Both the position numbers and the translations under genes were made by a program. From Arenimonas sp049195245 (GTDB lineage: Bacteria > Pseudomonadota > Gammaproteobacteria > Xanthomonadales > Xanthomonadaceae), in NCBI RefSeq assembly GCF_049195245.1, contig NZ_JBMIRR010000027.1, forward strand, positions 806,001 to 870,000: 64,000 bases of DNA, given 5' to 3'. This document shows, piece by piece, positions 7,764 to 17,460 of this stretch. Position 1 is the stretch's first letter. The number at the start of each line of letters is the position of its first letter. Below the pieces are notes generated by a model, which searched no databases, was not told where the DNA came from, and saw only the letters and a list, made by a program, of their open reading frames with translations.

Positions 7764-10700
7764 GGCGTGGCCTCCGGGTTCTTGCGTTCGGCGCGGGTTT
7801 CCAGCCACTCGTAGAGCACGGGCAGCAGGAACAGGGTCAGCAGGGTGGCGCTGAGCAGACCGCCCACCACCACGGTGGCCAGCGGGCGCTGGGTCTCGGC
7901 GCCGACACCACTGGAGATCAGCATCGGCACCAGGCCCAGGATCGCCACGCTTGCGGTCATCAGCACCGGGCGCAGCCTCAGGGCCGTGCCTTGCAGCACC
8001 GCCTCGCGGACCGAGAGCCCGCGTTCACGCTGCTCGTTGAGGAAGCTTACGAGCACGATGCCGTTGAGCATGGCTACGCCGAACACCGCGATGAACCCGA
8101 TGGCCGAGGGCACCGACAGGTACTGGCCCGTCAGGAACAAGGCCAGCAGGCCACCGATGGTCGCGAAGGGCACGTTGGCCAGGATCAGGGCCGCGAACTT
8201 GATCGAGTTGAACGCGGTGTACAGCAGCACGAAGATGAAGAAGATCGTGATGGGCACGATCAGGCTCAGCTTGGCCAAGGCGCGCTGTTGGTTCTCGAAC
8301 GCACCACCCCACTCGATCCAGTAGCCGGGCGGCAGGTCCACCTGCGACTTGATCGCCGCCGTGGCATCGGCCACGAAGCCATCGACATCCCGACCACGTA
8401 CATCCATCTGGATCACGGCATAGCGCTGCAGCTGCTCGCGGCGGATGAACGAATAGCCCTCGGCGACGGATACGGTGGCGACCTCGGACAGCGGCACCAG
8501 CGCTCCCGAAGCGGCCTTGAGCGGGATCCGTCGCAGCGCTTCGACCGAGCTGCGCGTGCCGTCATCGAGCCGTACGGAGATGTCGAACCGCCGCACGCCG
8601 TCCAGCAGCACACTGACCGGCTCGCCACCCAATCCATTGCGCACGATGGTCAGCACTTCCTCGGCGTTCATGCCGTGCCGGGCCAGTTCGGCCCGATCCA
8701 CCTCGATGCGGATCTGCGGTTTTCCGACGTTCGCTTCCAGCGATAGGTCGGCGACGCCTTCGATCCCTGCCAGTACCGGCTTGAGCTGACTACTGATGCG
8801 ATCAAGTTCGGCCAGATCCTCGCCGTAAAGCTTGAGCGCCAGGGTCGCGCGGACGCCGGAGATCAGCTCTTCCACGCGCATCTGGATCGGCTGGGTGTAG
8901 CCGGGCACCACGTTGGGCACGACCTCTTCCAGCGTCTCCTGCATGGCCTCCTCCAGCTCCTTGATCGAGCGGCCGGTGGTCCAGTCCTCCTCGGGCGTGA
9001 GCGCGGTGTAGATCTCCATGTAGTTGACGTCGGCGGTCTCGCCCTTTTCGGCGCGGCCGATCATGGCGAGCGTCGTCTCCACTTCCGGGAACTTCTTGAA
9101 GGCCTCGGCAATGACATTGCTGGTGCGGATCGACTCATCCAGGGACGTCGACGGGATGCCCGTCACCCGCCACATGATCGAACCCTCCTGCAGCTGGGGC
9201 ATGAACTCCTTGCCAAGGAACGGAAAGAGCCCCAAGGCCAGCACCAGCGCCACGGAAGCCGTGATCACAACGGCGCGTTTTGCGGACAGGGCACGCTCCA
9301 GCAGCGGGCGATAGCGCCGCTTGAGGAAGGCCACCAACCGGGTGTCCTTCTCTTCCTTGGGCTTGAGGATCATGGCCGCCAGGACCGGGATCAGCGTCAG
9401 GCTCAGCAGCATCGATCCGGCCATCGCGAACGCGATGGTGAAGGCCATGGGCTTGAACAGCTTGCCCTCCAGGCCCTCGAGGCTGAACAGCGGCAGGAAC
9501 ACCACGATGATGATCAGGATCGCAAACGAGATGGGATTGGCCACTTCCTTGGCCGCCGCCAGCACCGCCGAGGTCCGATCCACCTTCTCGCCGTGGGTGT
9601 GTCGCTCGGCCATGATGCGGTAGGCGTTCTCGACCATCACCACGGCGCCGTCCACCATCATGCCGATACCGATGGCCAGGCCGGCCAAGGACATCAGGTT
9701 GGCCGACAGCCCGAACTGGCCCATGCCGATGAAGGCCATCAGCATCGCCAGCGGCAGGGTGACGATCACCACCAGCGCCGAGCGCAATTCGCCTAGGAAC
9801 AGGAACAGCACGATCGCCACCAGGATCGAACCCTCGATCAGGGCCCGCGTTGCCGTGCCTACCGCCTTGTTGACCAGGTCGGTACGCTCGTAGATCGGGC
9901 GCACGACCATGCCCTCGGGCAGGGCGTCCTGGACGGTGGCCAGCTTGGCCTTGACGGCCTCGACCACATCCTTGGCGTTCTCGCCGATGCGGGACAATGC
10001 CATGCCCAGCACGACTTCCTCGCCATCGCGCGTCACCGCGCCAAAGCGCGGCGCCGGCGATTCGATGATCCGGGCGACGTCACGCATGTAGACCGGCACG
10101 CCGTCCTCGGACTTGAGCACGATCGCCCCGATATCCTCGGTCGAGGACAGCAGGCCCAGCCCACGCACCAGGTACTGCTCGCGGCCCACATCCATCACGT
10201 TGCCACCGACTTGGCCGTTGTTTGCGGGCAAAGCCGCAATCACGTCGGCAAAGCCCAGGCCACGGGCATACAGCCGCTGCGGATCGATCCGGACCTGGTA
10301 TTCGCGTTCACCGCCGCCCCAGGAGCTGACGTCGTCCACGCCCGGCGCCGTGCGCAGGATCAGGCGCACCGTCCACTCCTGCCAGGTGCGCAGGTCCATG
10401 TCGGTGACCTGTTCCTTGCTCACGCCCGGGGCGCGCTCGACCGTGTACCAGAAAACCTGGCCCAGGCCCGAGCTGTTCGGACCCATGCTGGGCTTGCCGT
10501 AACCCTCGGGCAGGCGGTCGCCGATTTCCTGCAGTCGCTCGTTGACCAGCTGCCGAGCGAAGTAGATCTCCATGTCGTCCTCGAAATAGACGGAGACGTA
10601 GGACAGACCAAACAGGCTCACCGAGCGGATTTCCTGCACCTTGGGCAGGCCCGCCAACGCGGACTCCACCGGGGTGGTCAGCAGCAGCTCGACGTCTTCT

Positions 10701-10873
10701 GCCGCCAGGCCCGGCGATTCGGTATAGATGTTGACCTGCGCCGGGGTCACGTCCGGGAAGGCGTCGATGGGAACGTCACGCACGGCGCGCAGGCCCAGAA
10801 AGGCCACCACGGCGAAGATGATCAGGACCAGGAACTTGTAGCGCAGGGAGAGTTCGACCAGGCGATTCAGCAT
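7760..10873 (-). CDS. czcA: HME-RND metal efflux permease (CzcA/CusA family)
   Basis: A protein of 1037 residues, full length for the family. It starts MLNRLVELSLRYKFLVLIIF and has PIDAFPDVTPAQVNIYTESP in the first periplasmic region. The helix 4 motif reads AIGIGMMVDGAVVMVEN. This lacks the Asp-Phe-Gly of typical zinc/cobalt/cadmium CzcA, and it differs from the AIGAMVDAAIVMIEN of CusA, so the substrate is less certain than for the other two pumps here. Twelve membrane segments and two large periplasmic loops are apparent. It captures metal from the periplasm or membrane and expels it using the proton gradient together with the adaptor and outer-membrane channel encoded just upstream. Confidence 0.92.
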   Translation of the reverse strand: MLNRLVELSLRYKFLVLIIFAVVAFLGLRAVRDVPIDAFPDVTPAQVNIYTESPGLAAEDVELLLTTPVESALAGLPKVQEIRSVSLFGLSYVSVYFEDDMEIYFARQLVNERLQEIGDRLPEGYGKPSMGPNSSGLGQVFWYTVERAPGVSKEQVTDMDLRTWQEWTVRLILRTAPGVDDVSSWGGGEREYQVRIDPQRLYARGLGFADVIAALPANNGQVGGNVMDVGREQYLVRGLGLLSSTEDIGAIVLKSEDGVPVYMRDVARIIESPAPRFGAVTRDGEEVVLGMALSRIGENAKDVVEAVKAKLATVQDALPEGMVVRPIYERTDLVNKAVGTATRALIEGSILVAIVLFLFLGELRSALVVIVTLPLAMLMAFIGMGQFGLSANLMSLAGLAIGIGMMVDGAVVMVENAYRIMAERHTHGEKVDRTSAVLAAAKEVANPISFAILIIIVVFLPLFSLEGLEGKLFKPMAFTIAFAMAGSMLLSLTLIPVLAAMILKPKEEKDTRLVAFLKRRYRPLLERALSAKRAVVITASVALVLALGLFPFLGKEFMPQLQEGSIMWRVTGIPSTSLDESIRTSNVIAEAFKKFPEVETTLAMIGRAEKGETADVNYMEIYTALTPEEDWTTGRSIKELEEAMQETLEEVVPNVVPGYTQPIQMRVEELISGVRATLALKLYGEDLAELDRISSQLKPVLAGIEGVADLSLEANVGKPQIRIEVDRAELARHGMNAEEVLTIVRNGLGGEPVSVLLDGVRRFDISVRLDDGTRSSVEALRRIPLKAASGALVPLSEVATVSVAEGYSFIRREQLQRYAVIQMDVRGRDVDGFVADATAAIKSQVDLPPGYWIEWGGAFENQQRALAKLSLIVPITIFFIFVLLYTAFNSIKFAALILANVPFATIGGLLALFLTGQYLSVPSAIGFIAVFGVAMLNGIVLVSFLNEQRERGLSVREAVLQGTALRLRPVLMTASVAILGLVPMLISSGVGAETQRPLATVVVGGLLSATLLTLFLLPVLYEWLETRAERKNPEATP

Positions 10874-10903
10874 GGCGCACCTCCGCGCTCGGCGACTCGG
10901 GCG

Positions 10904-12130
10904 TCAATGACCATGACCTTCTCCCAGCTGCGCCTTGAGCATCTGGGCCTTGAGCACGTAGGCGCCCTCCACGACCACCCGGTCGCCGATGACCAGGCCG
11001 TCGGCGATGACGGTATGGTCGCCGACCACGGGGCCGGGACGAACTGCCACGGGCGCCAGGGCGCCATCGGTCTCCTTGAAGACCACGTTCTCGCCCTCCA
11101 ACTGCACCAGCGCCGCCGTCGGCACCGCCAGCTGCGGGTCGCTGCCACCGCCGGCATCGAGATAGACCTCGACGTAGTCCCCGCCGTGAAGGCGATCGCC
11201 CTCGTTCGCTACTTCAATTCGCACCAGCGCCGTCCGGGTGTTCTCGGAAGTGCGGTGGGCGCGCTGCACCACCTTGCCGGGCAGTCGCACCTGGCCCAGC
11301 ACCACCTGCGCAGTGCTGTCGATGGCGATGCGCCGGGCCTGCTCGGCCGGGAGCGTGGCATCCACCCACACCACCGACTCATCGACCAGCCGGAACAACG
11401 TACGGCCCGGCTCGATCCGCTCGCCGACCACGAAAGCGTCCTCGGTCAGTCGTCCTGCGTGCGGCGCGGTCAGTGTGAACTCGCCGTTGGACCGGCCCGT
11501 GGCCGTGCCCGGCAAGCCGTAGGCCCGCGCCGTCGCCCGTGCCTGCTCGACGGTGACCTGGGCTTCCTGGTAGCGGCGGCCCGACACGGCTTCGCGTCCC
11601 AGGGATTGAACGCGCTTCCAATCCTGCTCGGCGATGGCCAGCGCCCCTTGGGCTTGGGCCACTTCCACGGACGACAGCGTCACCAGCGGCGCGCCGGCGG
11701 CCACTTCGTCGCCCAGCTTGGCATGGCGGCGGACCACCAGGGCCTCGACCCGCGGCGTGATCAGGGTGGTGCCGTAGGCGTTGTCCAGGACTTCACCCGG
11801 GGCCTGCAGCGGTTCGCTCAGTGAACGCGCATCCAGGGTCGCCAGCTTGATGCCGGCGGCTTCCAGCGCGGCCGCGTCCATGCGAACCGGTTCCGCGCCT
11901 TCTTCCGCCTCATCGTGGCCGGCCTCTTCGTCATGCCCGGCCTCATCGCCGTGGCCCGCCTCTTCCTGGCCTGCCTCGTCGGCATGTTCAGCGTCTTCGC
12001 CGCGTGGCGTGCTCGTGTCGGCGGCCACGGCCTTGGGTGAAGGCGTCGCGGCGGGCTCGGCGCCACAGCCTGCCAAGGACAGGACCAGGACCGCACCGGC
12101 GGGAATCAACAGGTAGTTTTTCGGGTTCAT
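10904..12130 (-). CDS. czcB: RND periplasmic adaptor lipoprotein (CzcB-like)
   Basis: A protein of 408 residues. A lipoprotein signal (LSLAGCGAEP) is followed by a striking His/Asp/Glu-rich linker (residues about 48-80, units such as GHDEEAGHDEAEEG) that should bind divalent metal. Then come the membrane-fusion-protein barrel-sandwich, hairpin and beta-barrel regions (GEVLDNAYGTTLITPRVEAL; GDEVAAGAPLVTL; VLGQVRLPGKV). It links the inner-membrane permease to the TolC-type channel. Its start overlaps the stop of czcC by four bases, and the permease follows after 30 bases. Confidence 0.88.
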   Translation of the reverse strand: MNPKNYLLIPAGAVLVLSLAGCGAEPAATPSPKAVAADTSTPRGEDAEHADEAGQEEAGHGDEAGHDEEAGHDEAEEGAEPVRMDAAALEAAGIKLATLDARSLSEPLQAPGEVLDNAYGTTLITPRVEALVVRRHAKLGDEVAAGAPLVTLSSVEVAQAQGALAIAEQDWKRVQSLGREAVSGRRYQEAQVTVEQARATARAYGLPGTATGRSNGEFTLTAPHAGRLTEDAFVVGERIEPGRTLFRLVDESVVWVDATLPAEQARRIAIDSTAQVVLGQVRLPGKVVQRAHRTSENTRTALVRIEVANEGDRLHGGDYVEVYLDAGGGSDPQLAVPTAALVQLEGENVVFKETDGALAPVAVRPGPVVGDHTVIADGLVIGDRVVVEGAYVLKAQMLKAQLGEGHGH

Positions 12131-13419
12131 CGCGAAGTTTCTCCAGTCGCGTCATTCATTCCGAGCCAGGCTTCGAGCTGGCCGGTGGCGGCGAGGTAAT
12201 CGGTGGCGCGGCGCCAGAGCTGACCTTCCAGCGCGGCACCGGCAAGGGCGGTATCCAGGGTCTGCTTGAGCTGGAGCAGGTAGTCGGCGGTCGAGAGCTC
12301 GCCGGCGCGCCAGAGGCGTTCCAGCAGTTCGGCACGCTTTTCGACATCGGTCCCGGTGCTTTGGCTCCAGCGAGTAAAGGCCCGACGGACCGCGGCATAA
12401 CTGGCCGCCGTGCGCTGGGCCCGCGAGGCCAACTGCGCCCCGGTGATGTCGGCCTGGGCTGCTGCGGCATCGGCATCGGCAAGCGCGGCCACGACCTCGG
12501 CCCGGTAGGGGTTGCGCACGAACAGCGGCACGCTGAGCGATACGCCCACCACATTGTCGGAGGCCGGGCCGAAGTCGATGCGGCCGCCCGTGAGTGCAAG
12601 CGTCGGGTCCGGAACCCGGTTACGTTGGGCGACGGTGACTTGACGTGTCGCTCCTTCGGACTGGGCCTGCGCGATCTGCCATTCCGGCAAGGCCTCCCAG
12701 GTCGTGGGTGGGGGCGTCACGTCCGGCAGCGCCTGCGACCACGCCGCGTCCGAGGCCACGGCGTCGGGCTGTCCGCCCACGTTTCGGAAGGCTTCCTCGG
12801 CCTCGGCGGCTTCGGCCAGCAGCGCCGCCTGTTCCGCTTCGGCTTCATCGCGGGCCAGCCGGGCCAGATCCCGTTCGAGGGAGGAGATGTCGCCCACGCC
12901 GAACTGCTTGTCGGCCAGATCGGCAAATCGGGAGATGAGCGCCAGGCGTTGCTCGCCTTGCTGCACCCGCCGTGACGCGCTTTGCCAATCCGCCCAACCC
13001 ACAAGCCAGGCGGCCACGAAATCACGGCGACTGAGCCGGGCCTGGGCTACGGCAATGTCCAGCTGCGACGCGGCCGCATCGCGCCGGGCACGACGTTTGC
13101 CGCTCAGGTCCAGCGCCAGGCTGACGCCGGCGGTGGTGGTGCGGTCTGTGCCTTCGTCCTCGGCCGCAAACTCAAGCTCGGGGTTGTACAACGGGCGGCC
13201 GGCGGCGTCGGCGCGGGCGCGGGCGGCGGCCAAGGTAGCGTCTGTGGCCCGGGCGCTGGGATGGGCGCGCCAGGCCGCGGTGACGGCATCGCGCAGGGCG
13301 ATGGGAGACGCACTGGGCGCGGCGGCTTGGGTGGGCGCGGCCAATGCACCTGCCAGGAGCAGAACGATCGTCGGCAACGACGCGACGCGCAAGCGTCGCG
13401 GGGGAGGGATTAAACGCAT
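12127..13419 (-). CDS. czcC: TolC-family outer-membrane channel (CzcC-like)
   Basis: Start at 13419 gives about 430 residues with a Sec signal peptide (MRLIPPPRRLRVASLPTIVL then ALAAPTQAA). The body shows the two repeated helical halves of the outer-membrane efflux family (AWRAHPSARATDATLAAARA, and LEALPEWQIAQAQ in the second half). It lies directly after the CzcI-like gene and overlaps czcB by four bases, the standard czcCBA order. It forms the exit duct of the pump. Confidence 0.88.
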   Translation of the reverse strand: MRLIPPPRRLRVASLPTIVLLLAGALAAPTQAAAPSASPIALRDAVTAAWRAHPSARATDATLAAARARADAAGRPLYNPELEFAAEDEGTDRTTTAGVSLALDLSGKRRARRDAAASQLDIAVAQARLSRRDFVAAWLVGWADWQSASRRVQQGEQRLALISRFADLADKQFGVGDISSLERDLARLARDEAEAEQAALLAEAAEAEEAFRNVGGQPDAVASDAAWSQALPDVTPPPTTWEALPEWQIAQAQSEGATRQVTVAQRNRVPDPTLALTGGRIDFGPASDNVVGVSLSVPLFVRNPYRAEVVAALADADAAAAQADITGAQLASRAQRTAASYAAVRRAFTRWSQSTGTDVEKRAELLERLWRAGELSTADYLLQLKQTLDTALAGAALEGQLWRRATDYLAATGQLEAWLGMNDATGETSR

Positions 13420-13484
13420 GGAAAGATCCTCTGAGCACACGTCGACCCCGACGCCTCGGCGTCAGGGAGCGAAAAGGAGTGGGC

Positions 13485-13874
13485 TCAGAGAATGGGAGGG
13501 CGAAGCTCGTTGCGTGCGGCGCCGATCGGCATGGCGATCGGAACGGGTAGAACGCGGGCCATGGCCGGCGGTCCGGCCAGAAGGACGACCACGGGCGGCA
13601 GGGCCGCCGCATGATGGCAATGGCAGTCCAGGCAGCCGCCCGCGGCATGCGAGAGGAGCGACGAAGGATCGTCCGCTGCCGACGCATCGGGCGTCAGGGC
13701 GGTATCGGCCGCCGGCCCCTGGGTGCTGGTCGCCCCCCAGGTGCTGTCCTGCATCTCATCTACCGTGCAAGCCGCGACCATGCCCACCTTGAGCAGGAAC
13801 ACCAACAGCACCCACGCGGCCACCCGCACGGATGCGCGAAGTCGGGCCATCAGCAGGGGAGGGGAAGTACGCAT
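13485..13874 (-). CDS. czcI: CzcI-like small secreted metal-binding protein
   Basis: A protein of 129 residues with a signal or membrane segment (AAWVLLVFLLKVGMVAAC) and a compact CLDCHCHH metal motif at about residue 80-87. It precedes czcCBA, the position of czcI, a small protein linked to regulation of the czc operon. The tail reads NELRPPIL, matching the RPPI ending of the copL-like and second CzcI-like proteins. Function is by context. Confidence 0.6.
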   Translation of the reverse strand: MRTSPPLLMARLRASVRVAAWVLLVFLLKVGMVAACTVDEMQDSTWGATSTQGPAADTALTPDASAADDPSSLLSHAAGGCLDCHCHHAAALPPVVVLLAGPPAMARVLPVPIAMPIGAARNELRPPIL

Positions 13875-14079
13875 GGCTGCGGCAGCTTATCTGACGGCAT
13901 TGGAGTTACACAATTTCATTCTCCTCTGCGCGCCGCATCGCGTTCAGGAGGACATGAGATTACGGGGAGCTGCAAACAAATCGCGGGCGTGAAGGGCCTC
14001 AAGGGGCTCCAAGGTCGCCGGGAGCCGACAGCCCAGCCCATGCCAGGCCACCGCCGCATCCGGCGTGCCGAGAAAGACT
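13875..14079. promoter_or_regulatory. Upstream region of first czc operon
   Basis: This gap of 205 bases separates lspA from the CzcI-like gene and must hold the promoter for the czcICBA operon on the minus strand. A possible sigma-70 pair, TTGTGT and ATAAGC with 17 bases between, ends about 15 bases before the start codon. No regulator gene is adjacent and no clear dyad is seen. Confidence 0.3.
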
Positions 14080-14664
14080 TCATGACGCCTGTCCTTGCGA
14101 CAGCTTCGGTGGCATCAGGCCGTTCGCCGCGATCGCCACCGCCCCGATGACGATGGCCATATCGGCCACATTGAAGGTGGGCCAGAAGAAGTCCCGCCAG
14201 TACCACTGAATGAAGTCGACGACCTGCCCCCGACTGAGCCGATCGGCCGCATTGCCCAAAGCACCACCAATCACCAAGGCGTACGGAACCGCCAGTCGCC
14301 ATGCCCGTCGGGGCAGGCGGTAAAGCGAGTACACCAGGTAAGCGGACACGCCCAGCGCCAATGCCGCAAGCACCGGCCGCTGCCAGCCTCCCGCACCGCC
14401 CAGCAAACCAAACGCCGCACCGGGATTGTAGGAACGACGCCAGTTCCACCACCCTTCCACGACAGCGATGGCCACGTCATCGGGGATCGCCGTCATCGCC
14501 CACCACTTGGTGACTTGGTCCAACAACAGCACCGCCAGCGAGAGCAGCAGCCATGCGATGGCGCTCGTGCGGATTCCCTCCACTCCGGGCGCTCCCTGCC
14601 GCGCATGAACGTCGCCAGCGCGCAGGGCGTCGCCGGTTCGTTTTGACCGGTCAGGCTGCCTCAT
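14080..14664 (-). CDS. lspA: Signal peptidase II (lipoprotein signal peptidase)
   Basis: Start at 14664 (MRQPDRSKRTGD) overlaps the CDF gene stop by four bases and gives about 194 residues. Typical LspA features are present: LDQVTKWWA in the first part, a YNPGAAFGLL segment, and the catalytic pair in GALGNAADRLSRGQVVDFIQ and NVADMAIVIG. The enzyme cleaves prolipoproteins in the inner membrane. Accessory lspA copies (pbrC) are common in lead and cadmium clusters, and here it stands with a CDF carrier, the pbrT-like gene and pbrR. Confidence 0.92.
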   Translation of the reverse strand: MRQPDRSKRTGDALRAGDVHARQGAPGVEGIRTSAIAWLLLSLAVLLLDQVTKWWAMTAIPDDVAIAVVEGWWNWRRSYNPGAAFGLLGGAGGWQRPVLAALALGVSAYLVYSLYRLPRRAWRLAVPYALVIGGALGNAADRLSRGQVVDFIQWYWRDFFWPTFNVADMAIVIGAVAIAANGLMPPKLSQGQAS

Positions 14665-15269
14665 GTGCCAGCCCCCTGCCGGGCACGGCGGGCATCGCGC
14701 AGAATCTCGAAGGATTCCTTGATGACATACAGGCCGATCAACGTGCCGATCATGAAATCGGGATAGGGCGAGTCGAGCCACAGGACCAGACCGCCCGCAA
14801 GGATGACCCCCACGTTCGCCACAACGTCGGCGCGGGTGAACAGCCACGTCGCGCGCAGGTGCACCTCTCCCGTCTTCAGCGGCGCGAGCAAGCGCAATAC
14901 GGTGACATTGACCGCCAAAGACAGCAGTGCCGTCCCAATCATCCAACTGCTGGCCGGTTCGGCGCCGTGAACCACCCGGCGCCCGACCTCGGCCAGCACG
15001 CCCAAGCCCAACACCAGCAAGATGCTACCGCTGAGCCAGGCCGCATTGGCTTTGAAACGCGCGGCGCGTCCAATGGCGACCAACCCGATCGCGTAGGCGA
15101 TGGCATCCGACAGCATGTCCAGTGCATCGGCCAGCAGTCCGGTCGAGTCGGCGATCCAACCGGCGATGCCGCCGATCACCGCCATCGCGGCATTGAGAGC
15201 CAACGCAATCTTCAGGATGCGGCGCTCTTGCGCGTTCTTGGCATCGTGGTGGCAACCGCAGTCACTCAT
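14661..15269 (-). CDS. Small CDF-family cation transporter
   Basis: Start at 15269 (MSDCGCHHDAKNAQERRIL) gives 202 residues with about six membrane helices and essentially no cytoplasmic C-terminal domain. The helix 2 acidic site is present (DALDMLSDA). The helix 5 site reads FTRADVVAN, where classic CDFs have HxxxD, so the His is replaced by Phe. The same change occurs in the two other CDF genes of this window. The Cys/His start (CGCHH) may bind metal. Cytoplasmic divalent metal efflux is the likely role, and linkage to lspA and pbrT points to lead, cadmium or zinc. Confidence 0.82.
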   Translation of the reverse strand: MSDCGCHHDAKNAQERRILKIALALNAAMAVIGGIAGWIADSTGLLADALDMLSDAIAYAIGLVAIGRAARFKANAAWLSGSILLVLGLGVLAEVGRRVVHGAEPASSWMIGTALLSLAVNVTVLRLLAPLKTGEVHLRATWLFTRADVVANVGVILAGGLVLWLDSPYPDFMIGTLIGLYVIKESFEILRDARRARQGAGT

Positions 15270-15458
15270 GGCTTTCTCCGTTGGCGGGCGAGCATGAACC
15301 GCAGAGATCACCCAACGTGGGCCACCGAGCGGCAAGGCCCCAGCCCGAGGCGAACTCGGCGCGCAGGCCATGCATTGGCCACGGCACGCTGTTCAGGAGG
15401 AGTGCGGCGCACGCGGAGGTCGCGGCGCGGCGGCAATATCGCAAGTCCCTTGGGCAGC

Positions 15459-17426
15459 TCATGAGCGCGAGGAAGATGCGGCCGACGCTTTCAGCGACCG
15501 GGTGTTGGTTATGAAGCCAATGATCGCCAGCGTCGCCACGCCCAACTGCACCAACAAGGACTCCCAGGACGGGTACACGCCCAGCCATTCGATGCGTGGC
15601 CCCGTCACCCCTGCTTGGGTGACCCAACCCGCCTCCTGAAGGGCAGCCACGCCTTTGCCCGCCAAGACGACGGCCAGTACGGCGATCAGGAGCGAACTGA
15701 TCGAGAAGAACCGGCCGACGGGAAGACGTGCGCTGGCGCGAACCATCCAATAGGCCACCGCGGCCAAGACCAAACATCCGGCCGCGAAGCCAGCAAGGAT
15801 GGCGCCGGAGACCGCTTCGCTCCACATCGCGATGAAGAACAGGATGGTCTCAAACACTTCGCGATACACCACGATGAACGCAAGCACGAACAAGCAGAGA
15901 GCCGATCGCCGCGTCAACGCCTTCGACAACTTGGCCTGCAGGTACTGCTGCCAGCGTCCGGCCAGACTCTTCTGATGCATCCAGATACCAACGCTCAGCA
16001 GCACGGCAGCGGCGAATAGCGCCGATAATCCTTCGGTCAGCTCCCGATTGGCACCGCTGATGTCAATCAAGTAGGTCGCTGCCGCCCAGGTTGCCGCGCC
16101 GGCCAGCAAGGCGCTGGCCCATCCCGCATGGACGTACGGCAAGATGTCGGCGCGCTCGGCCTTGCGCAGGAACACGATCATGCCCATCACGATCAGGAGC
16201 GCTTCCAGACCTTCCCGCACCAGGATGGTGAAGCTGCCCAGAAAGGCCGTGGTCGTGTCCATCCGGGTATCCGTCAGTACCGTCTCGGCGCGATCCAACA
16301 GCGCGTTGACCTCCGCCGACTGTGCGCTCACGTCCGCCAGGGCACCGGGGCGAGCGAGTTGGCTGCGGTAGCGGGCCATGGCCGTCTCGATCTCTCGCAT
16401 CAGTGAGGGATCGCGGGTACCCAGGGCCGCCTCAACCGGCTCTACGCCGTCCAAGTAGGCTGACAACGCCGACGTTGTGGCCTGCGCCGTGTCGCCGGCG
16501 GCATACGCCCGCTCGCTGGCGGCCATACGTTGGCGGGCGAGGGAGAACGGATGGGAACGGCCTGGCGACTGGTTCACCGCCTCAGGGCGTGATCGAAGGT
16601 AGGCAACGATGGCGTGCGCCTCCGCCGGGGAGACCGTGGCCGCCAGCTCCGCCTCGCGGGTCCGGGTCAGGGCTTCGAGCGTCGGGATGCGGCCACGGAG
16701 GTCGGCCCGCGCCCGCCACAAGGTCTCCCCGTCGGTGCGGGCGCGAGCGGAGTACGCCAGACTGCCCGTGTAGAACGCCAGCGCCCAGCGATCGGATTCC
16801 GACAGCGCCGAAAAGCTGGGCATGCTGGTGCCTTGCACGCCCTGGGAGATCACTTCATACAGCGCCAAGGGCGTCCGCTGGGCCGCGCGACCCGCGTCGG
16901 TAAAGGCGATCGGCGGGGGATCCAAGGTGGCTCCCGCCAGACCGTCTCCGCGCCCGGTCGGACCGTGGCAGGCCGCACATTGCTGGGCGTAGAGCGCCGT
17001 CACGCGGGCCGGCTCTGGTGGCGACACTGGCACGGCCCCGATGGGATAGTCGGCCAACAAATCGTCGGCCATCCCGCGAGCCAGCGTGGCGACCTGGGTG
17101 GAGTCGGCCTTGAGGTCCACCGCCGCGACCAACTGGTCGGCTCGGGCCAGCAGCCGCGGCTGTTGAGGACTCGCCGGCAGGGTTTGGAGTTGCGTGCGAA
17201 CCGCGCTGGCAAACTCCTGCATCTCCGCATACTCGCCAGGCGACAGGATGCGGCCACCGTGGACGGCAGCGGCATAGTCCACCGCGATGTAGTCGAGCAT
17301 TTGCCACGTTTGTCGCGGCTCAACGGGGGGTGTCTGGGCGTGAACCGGCAGCAGCACCAGACCCATCACGAGCGCTGCGATCCATTGCTGCCTCAGCAGT
17401 ACGAGCAGAGGGCGGATCTGAGGCAT
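15459..17426 (-). CDS. pbrT: FTR1-family permease fused to cytochrome c domain (PbrT-like)
   Basis: Start at 17426 (MPQIRPLLVLLRQQW) gives 655 residues with a signal peptide ending VHAQ. The N-terminal periplasmic half contains a cytochrome c motif CAACH near residue 170 (QQCAACHGPTGRGDG). The C-terminal half is an FTR1 permease with two REXXE sites, REGLEALL and REVFETIL, in membrane helices. PbrT of lead-resistance operons has this architecture and takes up Pb(II) or Fe. It diverges from the PbrR-like gene over a MerR-type promoter, and the CDF and lspA genes follow after about 190 bases. Confidence 0.88.
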   Translation of the reverse strand: MPQIRPLLVLLRQQWIAALVMGLVLLPVHAQTPPVEPRQTWQMLDYIAVDYAAAVHGGRILSPGEYAEMQEFASAVRTQLQTLPASPQQPRLLARADQLVAAVDLKADSTQVATLARGMADDLLADYPIGAVPVSPPEPARVTALYAQQCAACHGPTGRGDGLAGATLDPPPIAFTDAGRAAQRTPLALYEVISQGVQGTSMPSFSALSESDRWALAFYTGSLAYSARARTDGETLWRARADLRGRIPTLEALTRTREAELAATVSPAEAHAIVAYLRSRPEAVNQSPGRSHPFSLARQRMAASERAYAAGDTAQATTSALSAYLDGVEPVEAALGTRDPSLMREIETAMARYRSQLARPGALADVSAQSAEVNALLDRAETVLTDTRMDTTTAFLGSFTILVREGLEALLIVMGMIVFLRKAERADILPYVHAGWASALLAGAATWAAATYLIDISGANRELTEGLSALFAAAVLLSVGIWMHQKSLAGRWQQYLQAKLSKALTRRSALCLFVLAFIVVYREVFETILFFIAMWSEAVSGAILAGFAAGCLVLAAVAYWMVRASARLPVGRFFSISSLLIAVLAVVLAGKGVAALQEAGWVTQAGVTGPRIEWLGVYPSWESLLVQLGVATLAIIGFITNTRSLKASAASSSRS

Positions 17427-17460
17427 GGCAGGGGCACTTCGTTGGCAGCGGGAGAGGGGT

